Source: Bemisia tabaci (Eukaryota; Arthropoda; Insecta; Hemiptera; Aleyrodidae). From it: a stretch of 64,000 nt of DNA. A program made the position numbers and the translations under genes. A model generated the notes under the pieces. It was not told the origin of the DNA. It made no database searches and saw only the letters and a list, made by a program, of their open reading frames with translations. Positions 59,701 through 64,000 of the stretch are shown piece by piece (positions within the stretch are counted from its first letter, which is position 1; every line of letters begins with the position of its first letter). The stretch covers positions 42,276,369-42,340,368 of the forward strand of contig NC_092800.1 of NCBI RefSeq assembly GCF_918797505.1. The letters are read 5' to 3'.

Positions 59701-61827
59701 CAATTTCGTTTCTTCTCAATACCAGCTACGTCGAATTCTCGTCTGATCTTCAATTTGAAGTTCTTTGCGTACTATATTATGATATGAATTTGTGAATCCT
59801 GATTCACTTACTATTTTACTCGACGTAAAATAGTAATCGAGGGTGGGATACTTTTCGCTAGCCCCCCCCCTCTCTGTGCCACCACCCTCCCCCCCTCTCT
59901 GCGCCACCACCCTCCCCCCCTCTCTGTGCCACCACCCTCCCCCCCCGCTCTCTCTTCTCCCCCTTTCATCCTCCTCTTCGCCCGTTTTTCGCGTACTATA
60001 TTAAGACATGAATTTGTGAATCCCACTTTACTAGTTTACTCGACGTAATATAGTATTCGAGGGAGGAATACTTTTCGCTAACCCCCCCCCCCCCCCGTGT
60101 ATGCTGCGTTGCCGGACGGCACACATAAATAAATGATTTATTTATGGGTGAAATTTTGCAACATCGAATTTTACAGTGTTGCCAGATGGTGCAAGAAATT
60201 GGTCAATTTTTCGATACAATGTTGTCAGATTGTGCAAAAAAATTCGGATTTTCGGACTTGTAAAAATATTCGGTTTCGAAAGACCGTATCTTACAGTAAC
60301 GGCCTGGTATCGGAGACTGGAGAGTAGGGTCTGATTCGGGAAATTGAAAAATTTTCGGAAAATTACCGTCCTCCGATCTGCCGCGGACGGATGCGATTCT
60401 TTTCCATTATCGAAGATCGGAAAACTGTACGGACCGAATTTTGATACGAGTTTTTGTTTTCGAGATTTCGGACTTGTAAAATTTTCGGCATCCACGATAG
60501 ACCATATCCTCCAGTATGGGTCTGGTATCGGAAACTGTAGAGTAGGGTCTGATTCGGGAAATTAAAAAAATTTCGGAAAATTACCCTCCTCCGATCTGCC
60601 CCGGACCGATGCGATTCTTTTACACTATCGAAGATCGGAAAACTGTACAGACCGAATTTTGATACGACTTTTCGTTTTCGAGAAAATTCAACTTTCACCT
60701 AAGTCGCATACGTATCTTAGGTGTAGATACGAGTTTTCGTGCTTGCTCGAATAAACGGGAGTCTTGACTTTTACTATTGACAGGTTGTATGTCTGATGGT
60801 AAAAACACATCTATGACACATACCTATCTTATGGGTTTACGCGGTTTTCCTTCGTGGCCTTCATAGATTGTGGTCCTCGCTCCGTCCAGAGTTCAAAATT
60901 CGTCGTGAAATAGCTGTCTGTCCGTGGATCGCACAACGATGTGACGCCTGGTTTTAGTTTCTACAAATCATGGGGTATCAGGAAAGCGTAAAAGTGCATT
61001 GCGGGTAGCCCCCGCTCGCGAAAGGCCATGTGCTGACTTTTTATTGAACTCATAAAGCTACCAGATAACTTAATTTTCATATGAGGAACCATGAGGTTGC
61101 TTCCATCAGGTGACAGCACTATGAGAATTCTATTCACATGTTCACTCTGAAATCTTTTCAACGAACAGAATCTTACAAACGAGAAAATAGTGTTGATTTT
61201 CTGTTCTGACGAAATCAGAAAACCTCGAGCTCATAATAGTGTAAAACTTCGAGCTTATAATAGTATTCACTTGTTCACTCTGAAATCATTTCAGAGAACA
61301 GAATCTTACAAACTTAAAGATAGTGTAGATTTTCTGTTCTGACGAAATCAGAAAACCTCGAGCTTATAATAGTATTCTATTGTTCACACAGGAAATTTCT
61401 CAGGGGGGGGGGGGGGCATGGGACCACCTCTCGTGGTGAAGAGAGCGGGGGGAGGGTGAGGAATGAGGGATCCCGTTTTTCTGGGGGGAGGGCCACGAGA
61501 TGTCTGGGGGGAAGGCCCCCCAGGACCCCCCTAGCTACTCCCATGAAGTTTTCCCTGACTTTTTAAAATCCCCTGGCATTTCCCGATACTTCCTGACTGT
61601 ATCGACCCTGCATTATACTTCCGGCATACGGCTGCGTTTTAATTTCGCTTCGATAAAATTCAAAATTGTGAATATACTGCTCGACTTACCCACTTCTGAT
61701 GACAGATATCCGTTTTCGTCCATTTCTTGATGTGAAGCGTGATCAGGACCGGCGCCAAGCCCGCTGACAGCCGGATGAGAATCAGCACGAATGTTAAAAC
61801 TACCTTATACCAAATTACGGTCAGCAT
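35574..61827 (-). CDS. ZIP-family zinc transporter (SLC39A1/2/3 type), five coding exons
   Basis: Joined - strand exons 61827-61690, 54388-54044, 49725-49362, 37359-37141 and 35674-35574 give 1167 bases, 388 residues plus stop, fully in phase. Predicted membrane spans: TM1 VVLTFVLILIRLSAGLAP; TM2 SIISNVGGGALLATCFIH; TM3 LLVCVGFFLAYFLEETVH; a hydrophilic loop; TM4 VLALSFHSVFEGMAIGLE; TM5 LFAAVALHESTMLFCIGLEM; TM6 LNLAALALVSPLGVVIGTLL; TM7 GTLQGLAAGTILYVTFFEML; TM8 FILCGFIIMLFFSV. HSVFEG in TM4 and HE in TM5 are the family's metal-site residues. Known role: import of Zn2+ into the cytosol across plasma or organelle membranes. The C-terminus after TM8 (GGHTHARLDEKN...) is longer than in human ZIP1. 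Four introns; the third is GC-AG. The exact paralogue cannot be assigned. Confidence 0.93.
35752..35803. mobile_element. Poly(A)-only insertion flanked by a direct duplication
   Basis: AAGGAGCAACGAAAA occurs on both sides (from 35752 and from 35791) of a roughly 30-base A run. The structure fits retroposition in which essentially only the tail was copied. It lies in ZIP intron 4, 78 bases upstream of exon 5 on the - strand. Confidence 0.65.
35804..37140 (-). other. Remainder of ZIP intron 4, no gene seen
   Basis: AT-rich sequence without a recognisable MITE or coding signal. A T run lies at 36772-36781. Confidence 0.6.
37141..37359 (-). CDS. ZIP transporter coding exon 4
   Basis: Two bases complete Gly, then VVIGTLLTLNQEDMDSYSQR, TM7 (GLAAGTILYVTFFEML) and TM8 to FFSVR. 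Acceptor TTTTATGATAG, donor AGAG|GTAAGC. Base composition is ordinary, unlike exons 2 and 3. Confidence 0.94.
39120..39480. other. GC-richer patch of unknown nature in ZIP intron 3
   Basis: The stretch contains GGTTAGGGTCGCAAGGGC and GGTCAGTGGTTAAAGTG, then a CG-rich body (GGTTGCGGTCGCCGATGTC). It could be a retroelement or SINE fragment, but neither pol III boxes nor a protein frame is convincing. Confidence 0.3.
39515..40025. repeat. Minisatellite of about 93-105-bp units (five copies)
   Basis: AAAGCTGAGTCATTTCCAGA begins units near 39523, 39616, 39719, 39824 and 39926. Each continues with TACTCAATGGAGAATTTGCA and GGTGTCTGAAATTTGAT. An inverted partner of the unit lies at 40765-40800. Confidence 0.92.
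40026..40805. mobile_element. AT-rich inverted-repeat element attached to the minisatellite
   Basis: The left part (TTAAACAATTATTGGGGGAG, CAAAATACATGTATTTCAAT) is roughly complementary to 40590-40800 (GTGGATTTTAGCGGATTGG, GAATAGTTGTTCAATTT). Related sequence is at 9050-9360 and 47400-47720. The minisatellite repeats its terminal segment. Confidence 0.65.
40880..41135. mobile_element. Foldback element, GAGGGGCTTGGAGGAC ends
   Basis: GAGGGGCTTGGAGGACAAGG and CGCATAAGTGCAGTTTTTG pair with CAAAAACTGCACTTATGCGC and TGTCCTCCAAGCCCCTC. The spacer is unpaired. A solitary end (CAAGCCCCTCATT) recurs at 41469. Confidence 0.8.
41518..41790. repeat. CAGGGTGTCTACCAGT repeat pair
   Basis: The same 16-mer starts segments at 41521 and 41753. 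A related CCAGGGTGTCTACTAAAA is at 62094. This is probably a dispersed MITE end; the interior was not resolved. Confidence 0.45.
42480..42625. repeat. Diverged hairpin related to 15118-15262
   Basis: AACTTTGCAATAAGAAAATAG pairs loosely with TAGATACTTTATTGCAAAATTT. The centre CTGCATAGGGAAACTACTAT is shared with other hairpins. Confidence 0.5.
42700..43225. repeat. Composite repeat region with small GC hairpin
   Basis: GGGGGCTACGCGGCCCAGCC and AGGGCGCTTCGCGCCCTCCT form a local hairpin at 42719-42770. From 43020 to 43200, GAGCACAGGGGAGAATTTGA and ACGAAAGTTTCGTAACTGAT match, in order or inverted, pieces flanking the palindrome at 52811-52955. Confidence 0.5.
43228..43340. repeat. Palindrome of the CTACAAACCTAAGGGGATAC family, copy 1
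   Basis: GGCGCCTACAAACGTAAGGG and GATACTTCAAGCATTGCGC pair with the right arm (GCAATGCGTGAAGTAG, TAGGTTTGTAGGCG) with a few mismatches. Other copies are at 46104, 47107, 52811 and a decayed one near 51150. Confidence 0.8.
43440..43690. repeat. Dispersed ATTTCACGAAAT-rich repeat, inverted copy 2
   Basis: It mirrors 13425-13700, including TCAGGGGCTAGAGTATGCAA as the complement of the core. Confidence 0.65.
44330..44510. mobile_element. Hairpin element, TTGGTAGAATTTACCATTC ends
   Basis: TTGGTAGAATTTACCATTCA and TTCACGCTGTACTTCACAC pair with GTGTGAAATACAGCGTGAAG and GAATGGTAAATTCTACCAA. Confidence 0.82.
44705..45005. mobile_element. Palindromic MITE copy 1, CAGCGGGCTGATTGTTGAA ends
   Basis: AGCGGGCTGATTGTTGAAAG and GACAAAGC pair with GCTTTGTCTATCAATTTCAA and ATAATCAGCCCGCAGG. 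The centre carries GGATCCTATTGGTGGAAACG and its counterpart. A second copy is at 52279-52560. Confidence 0.8.
45080..45385. repeat. Cluster of GGTAAAATTACC-type motifs
   Basis: Many variants of TTGGTAAAATTACCAATA, GGTAAAAATACCGG and GGTAAAGGTACCAA, each a small palindrome, recur within 300 bases. They are related to the ends of the hairpin at 44330. I cannot tell whether this is one element or several. Confidence 0.6.
45454..45816 (+). CDS. Uncertain ORF, 120 residues, inside ZIP intron 3
   Basis: An open frame from ATG to TAA, Lys/Arg-rich, with one hydrophobic stretch (RLFLWVVFFSLLCL, residues about 57-70) followed by basic residues. There is no recognised domain, and it sits in repeat-rich intronic DNA. 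It is most likely a chance frame or a transposon relic, noted only for its length in AT-rich DNA. Confidence 0.12.
   Translation: MFYHNLKKQTILQIVINSPGGKVQLIQSFHLWKIKKGKGNNRLNTNGIIQRKKLVNRLFLWVVFFSLLCLRKSGWQKLIKTARKRGKLEKAGYKLRRLRCEVMISDFFDVPNVIFEQIYP
46104..46180. repeat. Near-perfect 77-bp hairpin of the CTACAAACCTAA family, copy 2
   Basis: GGCGCCTACAAACCTAACAG and GGATACTTCACGCATTGCG are followed directly by their exact complements, with essentially no loop. The flanks GCGTGCTGCCAGCGC match other copies. Confidence 0.88.
46400..46720. mobile_element. Inverted repeat around an AT-rich core
   Basis: AACGTTTAGCATGATTTTTA and TTCATTAGAGGAAAAAG near 46398-46437 pair with CTTTTTCCTCTAATGAAG and TCATGCTAAACGTTA near 46662-46703. 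This makes an element of about 300 bp. Confidence 0.75.
46881..47045. mobile_element. hAT-type palindromic MITE with perfect 8-bp duplication
   Basis: CAGTGGCGTGGCGTGAATTG to CAATTCACGCCACGCCACTG. AACAGTTC is exactly duplicated at 46873-46880 and 47046-47053. Confidence 0.93.
47107..47192. repeat. Hairpin of the CTACAAACCTAA family, copy 3
   Basis: GCACTGGCCCCTACAAACCT and AAGGGGATACTTCACGCAG pair with CTTGAAGTATCCCCTTCGG and TTTGTAGGGGCCACTGTGCG, with a GTGCGCAATG turn. It sits 60 bases from the hAT MITE. Confidence 0.85.
47400..47730. repeat. AT-rich MITE related to 9050 and 40026 repeats
   Basis: Shared motifs include AGAGAATTTGCAAGTG, TGGACAATTATTGGAGAAAA, AAATACATGTGTTTAAATGG and GGCACTCTCAGATGAAGC. 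Confidence 0.6.
47843..48399. mobile_element. TIR element of about 555 bp
   Basis: GATTGAATCAGTGAATTCGA then AAACACACCAACTCGG at the left is complementary to CCAAGTTGGTGTGTTTTCGA and ACTCACTGATTCAAT at the right. The open frame inside (164 codons) has no recognised motif. Confidence 0.78.
48396..48783. mobile_element. TIR element, ATTGGACGTATTTCTATC family
   Basis: ATTGGACGTATTTCTATCAA at the left and TTGATAGAAATACGTCCAAT at the right are perfect complements; GTGAGCAGGTGAGAAATATG also pairs with CATATTTCTCACCTGC. Partial copies are at 53280-53503 and 54497-54600. Confidence 0.85.
48782..49332. mobile_element. 550-bp palindromic element abutting ZIP exon 3
   Basis: TGGACCACTAGACTAGGTAC and GAATTT pair with GTACCTTGTCTAGTGGTCCA. 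Further in, CATTCTGATACATGTTTCTC pairs with its complement. The right end lies 29 bases from the ZIP donor at 49361. Confidence 0.85.
49362..49725 (-). CDS. ZIP transporter coding exon 3
   Basis: 121 codons plus one base. Loop GQLDRERDAESEADACSR, then TM4 with HSVFEGMAIGL, TM5 with ALHESTMLF and the start of TM6 ending LALVSPLG. The acceptor is ATGTTTCAG. The donor is GC (CTCG|GCAAGT), forced by phase and homology. The exon is very GC-rich. Confidence 0.94.
49726..50085. repeat. Three tandem copies of a roughly 40-bp unit, the first split by a transposon
   Basis: GAAACATTCATCGAAAGG followed by TCTATCATACA occurs near 49728, 50009 and 50048. The first copy is interrupted after CATA by the 219-bp element, while the others show the empty TCATACACTTTCA site. 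Confidence 0.85.
49756..49974. mobile_element. 219-bp TIR element with TA target duplication
   Basis: The ends are CAGGGTTATTCAAAAGTTAC and GTGAATTTGGATAAACCCTG, with TA on both sides (49754-49755 and 49975-49976). The interior CACTGGCCATGA pairs with TCATGGCCAG. TA duplication points to the Tc1/mariner superfamily, although other TA-using elements are possible. Confidence 0.85.
50794..51577. mobile_element. 784-bp hAT-type element, CAGGGCCGGATTAAGG ends
   Basis: CAGGGCCGGATTAAGGGGG and GGTAAATCCGGCCCTG are terminal complements of a type widely seen in non-autonomous hAT elements. TTTAAAAC (50786-50793) and TTGAAAAC (51578-51585) are 7 of 8 identical. It carries a decayed piece of the CTACAAACC palindrome family near 51150-51250 and two copies of TTGCGCCAAACACAGTGCG. 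No transposase is encoded. Confidence 0.85.
51685..51975 (+). CDS. Uncertain ORF, 96 residues, antisense within ZIP intron 2
   Basis: From ATG to TAA, with a protein-like composition including YLDFELPALRSLMLQTIY, GVPMDKTRLERLQKLTNNK and YIGTLDTEPLPSLNECKER. I recognise no family. Amphipathic Leu-rich stretches and lack of low complexity make it more plausible than its neighbours, but there is no promoter or splice context. It may be a fragment of a transposon protein. Confidence 0.2.
   Translation: MIMKTQKSRTVFNYLYVRFENFCWFVNPLFALKQYLDFELPALRSLMLQTIYSFEFFAGVPMDKTRLERLQKLTNNKYIGTLDTEPLPSLNECKER
52279..52560. mobile_element. Palindromic MITE copy 2 (partner 44705-45005)
   Basis: CAGTGGGCCGATTATTGAGA and GCTATAGACAAAGAAGACAT pair with TGTCTTCTTTGTCTATCGC and TTTTAATAATCGGACCGCAG. 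The centre CCTATTGGTTGAAGCAAGTG is shared with copy 1. Confidence 0.82.
52811..52955. repeat. Palindrome of the CTACAAACCTAA family, copy 4, with extended arms
   Basis: The outer arms GCGGCGCGGCGTGCTGCCA and TGGCAGCACGCCGCGCCGC enclose the inner hairpin (GACGCCTACAAACCTAAGG, GGTTTGTAGGCGTC). The flanks at 52580-52620 and 53100-53165 are again inverted (AGGGAAGAATTTCATGAGCC against GGCAGCTCATGAG), so this copy is nested in a larger inverted repeat. Confidence 0.85.
53161..53292. repeat. 129-bp direct repeat, copy 1 (partner at about 53669-53798)
   Basis: GAGTCCACCTCTACATCAAA through CCAATGTATTTGCTCCCT is essentially identical to the inner part of the 53502-54006 palindrome, offset by 507 bases. 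This suggests a recent duplication or gene conversion. Confidence 0.85.
53280..53503. mobile_element. Partial copy of the ATTGGACGTATTTC family
   Basis: TGTCAAACGGAACTAAGCGC near 53357 pairs with GCGCTTAGTTCCGTTTGATA near 53470. The right end AGAAATACGTCCAAT is intact; the left outer end is degraded. Confidence 0.75.
53502..54006. mobile_element. 505-bp palindromic element abutting ZIP exon 2
   Basis: TGGAGATGTTGCATGTATGA and AAACACGATGGTGCCACTGG pair with the right arm (CAGTGGCCCCATCGTGTTTC, GACATGCAACATCTCCA). The inner arms AAATGGAAGGGATATCCCAC and GTGGGATATCCCTTCCATTT are nearly perfect. It ends 36 bases before the ZIP exon 2 donor. Confidence 0.88.
54044..54388 (-). CDS. ZIP transporter coding exon 2
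   Basis: 115 codons in phase 0 (acceptor TTTCCACAG, donor CAG|GTAGGT). It encodes TM2 (GGGALLATCFIHMIPE), TM3 (ELLVCVGFFLAYFLEETV) and a loop ending RDSNPDAALRKSQ. GC content is markedly higher than in the flanking introns. Confidence 0.93.
54437..54720. mobile_element. CTAAGG-family MITE interrupted by a nested fragment
   Basis: The left end GCCGTGCTAAGGAAGGACGC (54441) and right end GCATTTTTCCTTAAAACGGC (54700-54719) bracket 54497-54600, which is a fragment of the CGGACGTATTCCTATCAAAC family also resembling 14962-15055. Confidence 0.78.
54800..56250. mobile_element. 1.45-kb palindrome with CTAAGG MITEs at both ends
   Basis: The left arm 54800-55365 and right arm 55690-56250 are inverted complements. 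Each consists of a full CTAAGG-family MITE (54800-55046 and 56000-56250) joined to about 320 bases including GCGATCGCTTCGGATGATTC, AACGATACTTCCTAGCGCGG and GAAGCATTGATCCATACATG. The spacer 55366-55689 is unpaired. A third copy of the arm lies at 63281-63842. No transposase frame was found; the open frame at 55917 is a by-product. Confidence 0.88.
56380..56817. repeat. Member of the TCGGTCCGGGGTAAATTGG repeat, inverted orientation
   Basis: TTTTCGGAAAATTCCCTTCC, ACTATGGAAGATCGGAAAAC and GAGAGTAGGGTCTGATTCGG are complements of the units in 57540-59250. Confidence 0.8.
56818..57253. mobile_element. 436-bp hAT-like element, TAGAGTCCCTTTATACCC ends, 8-bp duplication
   Basis: TAGAGTCCCTTTATACCCAG and CTGGGTATAAAGGGACTCTA are perfect terminal complements. 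ATTCGGGA is exactly duplicated at 56810-56817 and 57254-57261. It is inserted in the GGGTCTGATTCGGGAAATTC part of the surrounding repeat. Subterminal GAGGCCGAAACGAGTGCACC also pairs with its complement. Confidence 0.9.
57254..57540. repeat. Continuation of the GATCGGAAAACTGTAC repeat, inverted
   Basis: AAATTCGCGTGCTGGAAAAT and later GGAGAGTAGGGTCTGATTC repeat the pattern of 56380-56817, ending at a partial hAT MITE end (AGTGGCGTGGCGG) near 57509. Confidence 0.75.
57590..58020. repeat. Tandem array, about 118-bp unit (three copies)
   Basis: CAGTCTCCGATACCAGACCC, GGTGATGGTCTATTG and ACAAGTCCGAAATTCCGAA repeat near 57698, 57812 and 57925, with a T run in the second unit. Confidence 0.85.
58180..59250. 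repeat. Tandem array, 446-bp unit (two full copies and a partial third)
   Basis: ATTGGAGGAGGGGAATTTTC and TTCCAGCGCGGGACTTAGAC recur exactly 446 bases apart (58272 and 58718). A third start at 59164 is cut near 59245. The duplicated open frames of 113-115 residues are nearly identical and simply reflect this unit. High identity means recent amplification. Confidence 0.92.
59250..59830. repeat. ACTATATTAAGAAGCG repeats; otherwise no gene
   Basis: GTTAGGTTTG, CTACTATATTAAGAAGC and CAATTTCGTTTCTTCTC occur at about 59521 and 59670. Frames on both strands at 59252-59590 are open but show no known motif. Confidence 0.5.
59864..59965. repeat. 27-bp minisatellite
   Basis: CCCCTCTCTGTGCCACCACC units repeat three to four times with C runs. 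The flanking ACTCGACGTAAAATAGTA is also duplicated on the far side (60040). Confidence 0.88.
60220..60850. repeat. Inverted copies of the GATCGGAAAACTGTAC repeat
   Basis: Two head-to-tail partial units (TTTCGGAAAATTACC at about 60353 and 60575; GAGTAGGGTCTGATTCGGG at about 60323 and 60540) lie in opposite orientation to 58180-59250. This makes a large inverted arrangement around 59.7 kb. Confidence 0.8.
61120..61385. repeat. Tandem duplication of about 135 bp
   Basis: GAACAGAATCTTACAAAC, GATTTTCTGTTCTGACGAAA and CCTCGAGCTTATAATAGT each occur twice. A G run follows at 61395-61408. Confidence 0.82.
61386..61660. other. No gene seen; G/C-run sequence
   Basis: G-rich text (GGGGGGAGGGCCACGAGATG) and the CCCCCCAGGACCCCCC stretch. 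No feature was recognised. Confidence 0.4.
61690..61827 (-). CDS. ZIP transporter coding exon 1
   Basis: 46 codons from ATG at 61827-61825 (MLTVIWYKVV...) through TM1 to TDICHQKW, with donor TGG|GTAAGT in phase 0. An in-frame upstream ATG at 61878 would add 17 residues (MEFSESVNTFPW...). I prefer 61827 because TTTTCAG at about 61866 looks like a splice acceptor from an untranslated leader exon, and TM1 starts just after this Met. Confidence 0.8.
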
Positions 61828-61979
61828 CCTCAGTAAAAAATTCCACGGGAAGGTGTTTACAGACTCTGAAAACTCCAATTACCACGCATCATGGGCTGGA
61901 TTTCAGCTCCAGTGCTCGACTCCGCAGATCAGGTACCTAAGCATCTTTGCGCCACAATATTACAGGGAGGGTCCTTGAA

Positions 61980-62260
61980 TTTACACGTCTTTTGTTCCAT
62001 GCTCCTGGACGACGACATCGGGACGGTATTTTAACTGAAGCCTTAAAAAAATTTAGAGGTCACAGAGGAGAGGAGGAGGGGAGAAACTGGCCAGGGTGTC
62101 TACTAAAACAGGCTGGCGAAAAATCAGTACTTTTACAGTATTTTTTCAGTACATTTTCAAAAAATTCAGTACCTTCCTCAACAGAAAAATTTAGAACTTT
62201 TTCAGTACCTCCATTTGACAAAGTTTGAAAAATTTAAAAAATTTGAATTTCTCGCTTGAA
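61980..62260. other. Upstream flank of ZIP exon 1, no gene seen
   Basis: A CAGGGTGTCTACTAAAACAGG dispersed-repeat end lies at 62095. No core promoter for the ZIP gene could be identified. Confidence 0.4.
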
Positions 62261-62268
62261 TTGTGACA

Positions 62269-62643
62269 AAAATGACAAGAAATGGAAAAAATTCCGAACC
62301 TTCTTGCAAAATATCCGCACTTTTTCAATACTTCCGGACCGCCATTTAAAAATCAGTACTATTTCCGGAAATTTCGGACTTGTGGACACCCTGCTGGCGA
62401 TTTCCTTGAAACTTAAAAAAACGCGGGAAAAGAATTTGGACCGAAGCAGCACCAAAAGAAAATGACAAGAAATGGAAAAAATTCCGAACCTTCTTGCAAA
62501 ATATCCGCACTTTTTCAATACTTCCGGACCGCCATTTAAAAATCAGTACTATTTCAGGACTTTCCGGAAATTCCGGACTTGTGGACACCCTGCTGGCGAT
62601 TTCCTTGAAACTCAAAAAAACGCGGGAAAAGAATTTGGACAAA
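62269..62643. repeat. Tandem duplication, period about 191 bp
   Basis: AATGACAAGAAATGGAAAAA through AACGCGGGAAAAGAATTTGG occurs at 62269 and 62460, differing by a short insertion (GGACTTTCC). It overlaps the CAGGGTGTC-type ends (GTGGACACCCTGCTGG). Confidence 0.9.
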
Positions 62644-63000
62644 AGCCACTCCGAGGAGGTGGGTCACCAGGTTGCCGTAGAGCAGACACCCGGTTTCAAT
62701 TTAACTTCAAAAACGCGAAAGCTCAGTCAAGAGAGGGGTAGATATTACTGTTCGACTTGGGGGGGTCAAAATCACGGACGTAACTTCAGCGATTTTTGTG
62801 AGCGTGATTTGACGAGCTGGAGTGCTCAACCCGTGAGGATCTTGAAAGGCTCGCCGCGAGGTAGCGACTGGCAGAAGTGTAGTAGGTCGGTGGGCCGTAG
62901 CGTGAGACTTCATACTCTGCCGTTTTGTATCAGTTGAGTGACACGCGGCTGAAATTTAAGTTGGGTTGGATTAGGGGCCTCGTCTTGCGCGCCACCGTAT
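62644..63000. other. No gene seen
   Basis: Mixed-composition sequence with open frames on both strands lacking any known motif. Confidence 0.4.
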
Positions 63001-63002
63001 AC

Positions 63003-63264
63003 TGCCGTGCTACGGAAGAACACCGTATAAGCCTTCAGGCGTTGCCAAATTGCCTTCGATATAATACGAATTTCCAAGGAAACTGTTGGTTGTTGTCCAT
63101 CCAGTTTTTAAGATGATTTTACTTGCTAGTAAAATTGCTATTTGATTGGGAGGATTTGAAAATTTCAAGGAAAAATAGTCGGAACTTTCCTCAAAAATGT
63201 ATGTTCCATAAGAGGAAATTTGGCAACTTCTGATGGCTCATACGACGTTTGTCCTTAGCACGGC
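63003..63264. mobile_element. CTAAGG-family MITE
   Basis: Left end GCCGTGCTACGGAAGAACAC, right end ACGTTTGTCCTTAGCACGGC. Interior as in the family. Confidence 0.88.
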
Positions 63265-63280
63265 AATATACAGCACAAAT

Positions 63281-63533
63281 CCGCCGTGCTAAGGAAAAAC
63301 GCCGTACGAGCCTTTCAGCGCTGCCGAATTTCCTTCGATAAATCATGAATTTTTGGGAATATTTATAAACATTTTTCTTAAGATTTTTGGGAGAATTTTG
63401 TTCGTAATTTGATCCAAATAGTGTAAAAATTTCAAGGAAAAGGAAAGATAATTTTCCTCAAAAGTACACATTTTATCATAGGAAATTTGGCAACTCTCAA
63501 ATGTACATACAGCGTTTTTCCTTAGCACGGCGG
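63281..63533. mobile_element. CTAAGG-family MITE, start of the third palindrome arm
   Basis: CCGCCGTGCTAAGGAAAAAC to GTTTTTCCTTAGCACGGCGG. It lies only 16 bases after the previous copy and is most similar to 54800-55046. Confidence 0.9.
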
Positions 63534-63842
63534 AACAGTGTAGATTAGCGAGTAACTGCGATCGCTTCGGATGATTCTTGGACGAAGAGTGACGACGCAC
63601 TAAAAACGCCTTCATTGGGAAACGATACTTCCTAGCGCGGCTTCAGAGGCCGAATAGTTGTATCATTTAAAAACCCAACCAACATTGTAGCGTAGACTGC
63701 GTAGATCAGCGCGAGTGAGTGCGATTGCTCCAGATAATGGACCATCTGACAAGGCGCGAATGGAAGCATTGATCCATGCATGTTTTTTAATCAATAAATA
63801 TTACGTGAAACACTATTTGTGCGATGATAATTACCTATTGCA
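63534..63842. repeat. Third copy of the 54800 palindrome arm
   Basis: GCGATCGCTTCGGATGATTC, TACTTCCTAGCGCGGCTTCA and AATATTACGTGAAACACTAT match 55047-55365 and the complement of 55690-56000. The copy stops at CTATTGCAAGTACC, where another MITE fragment begins. Confidence 0.88.
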
Positions 63843-63926
63843 AGTACCTCAAAAATTAATGTTCCATAAGGGGAAATTTGGCAACTTCTGATGGCTTATA
63901 CGGCGTTTTTCCTTAGCACGGCAATA
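63843..63926. mobile_element. CTAAGG-family MITE, right-half fragment
   Basis: CTCAAAAATTAATGTTCC through GGCGTTTTTCCTTAGCACGG. Only the right half is present, and the following CAATATACAGCACAAATCCG repeats the junction at 63265-63284. Confidence 0.82.
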
Positions 63927-63940
63927 TACAGCACAAATCC

Positions 63941-64000
63941 GCCGTGCTAAAAAGGAAAAACGCCGTGCAAACATTCGAGAGTTGCCAAATCCTCCCATGA
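63941..64000. mobile_element. CTAAGG-family MITE, cut by window end
   Basis: CCGCCGTGCTAAAAAGGAAA and AACGCCGTGCAAACATTC begin another copy that continues beyond the window. Confidence 0.8.

Larger units (their letters stand above)
54389..61689 (-). other. ZIP intron 1 (7.3 kb, GT-AG)
   Basis: The donor is GTAAGT at 61689 and the acceptor is TTTCCACAG. Contents are the split CTAAGG MITE, the 1.45-kb palindrome, the ATTCGGGA-flanked hAT element, the 446-bp tandem array and several microsatellites. From 60850 to 61120 nothing is recognised. Confidence 0.85.

Noticed and set aside
61827..61878. Using the upstream ATG at 61878 as the ZIP start
   Set aside because: Possible, but a splice-acceptor-like TTTTCAG lies between the two ATGs and TM1 begins just after the inner one; kept as an alternative.

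Overview
This window is eukaryotic nuclear DNA, almost certainly from an insect. It is AT-rich, has spliced genes with consensus GT-AG introns, and is crowded with short palindromic DNA transposons (MITEs), microsatellites and minisatellites. The commonest MITE has ends reading GCCGTGCTAAGGAAAAACG. From memory this, together with a TTAA-flanked palindrome, suggests a hemipteran and possibly the whitefly Bemisia tabaci. That species guess could not be checked here. There are no bacterial operons, no CRISPR array and no rRNA or tRNA gene that can be supported.

Two protein-coding genes can be reconstructed exon by exon with consistent reading phase. The first is snurportin-1 (SNUPN) on the + strand: six coding exons from 23811 to 31762, 424 residues. 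It is the adaptor that binds the m3G cap of spliceosomal snRNPs and carries them to importin-beta. The second is a ZIP-family zinc transporter (SLC39A1/2/3 type) on the - strand: five coding exons from 61827 down to 35574, 388 residues, eight predicted membrane spans. The genes are convergent, with stop codons about 3.8 kb apart. Nothing suggests that they share a function.

Layout. 1-17.3 kb: no recognisable gene except a possible 3'-terminal ORF at the extreme left edge; the rest is MITEs, minisatellites and two GC-rich islands. 17.3-22.7 kb: a TATA-type promoter followed by scattered splice-site-bounded short exon candidates, among two TTAA-flanked palindromes and a very GC-rich nested hairpin. 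23.7-33 kb: SNUPN and its 3' UTR. 35.3-61.9 kb: the ZIP gene, whose introns of 12.0, 4.3 and 7.3 kb consist largely of transposon remnants. 61.9-64 kb: tandem repeats and more MITE copies.

The most informative observations are: a phase-dictated GC-AG intron in the ZIP gene; several transposon insertions whose pre-insertion sites are preserved in adjacent tandem copies; MITEs lodged 8-40 bp from splice sites; an unexplained in-phase candidate exon in SNUPN intron 1; a 1.45-kb palindrome with MITE ends; and a possible unannotated TATA-driven transcription unit at 17.3 kb. I found no convincing new multi-gene system.
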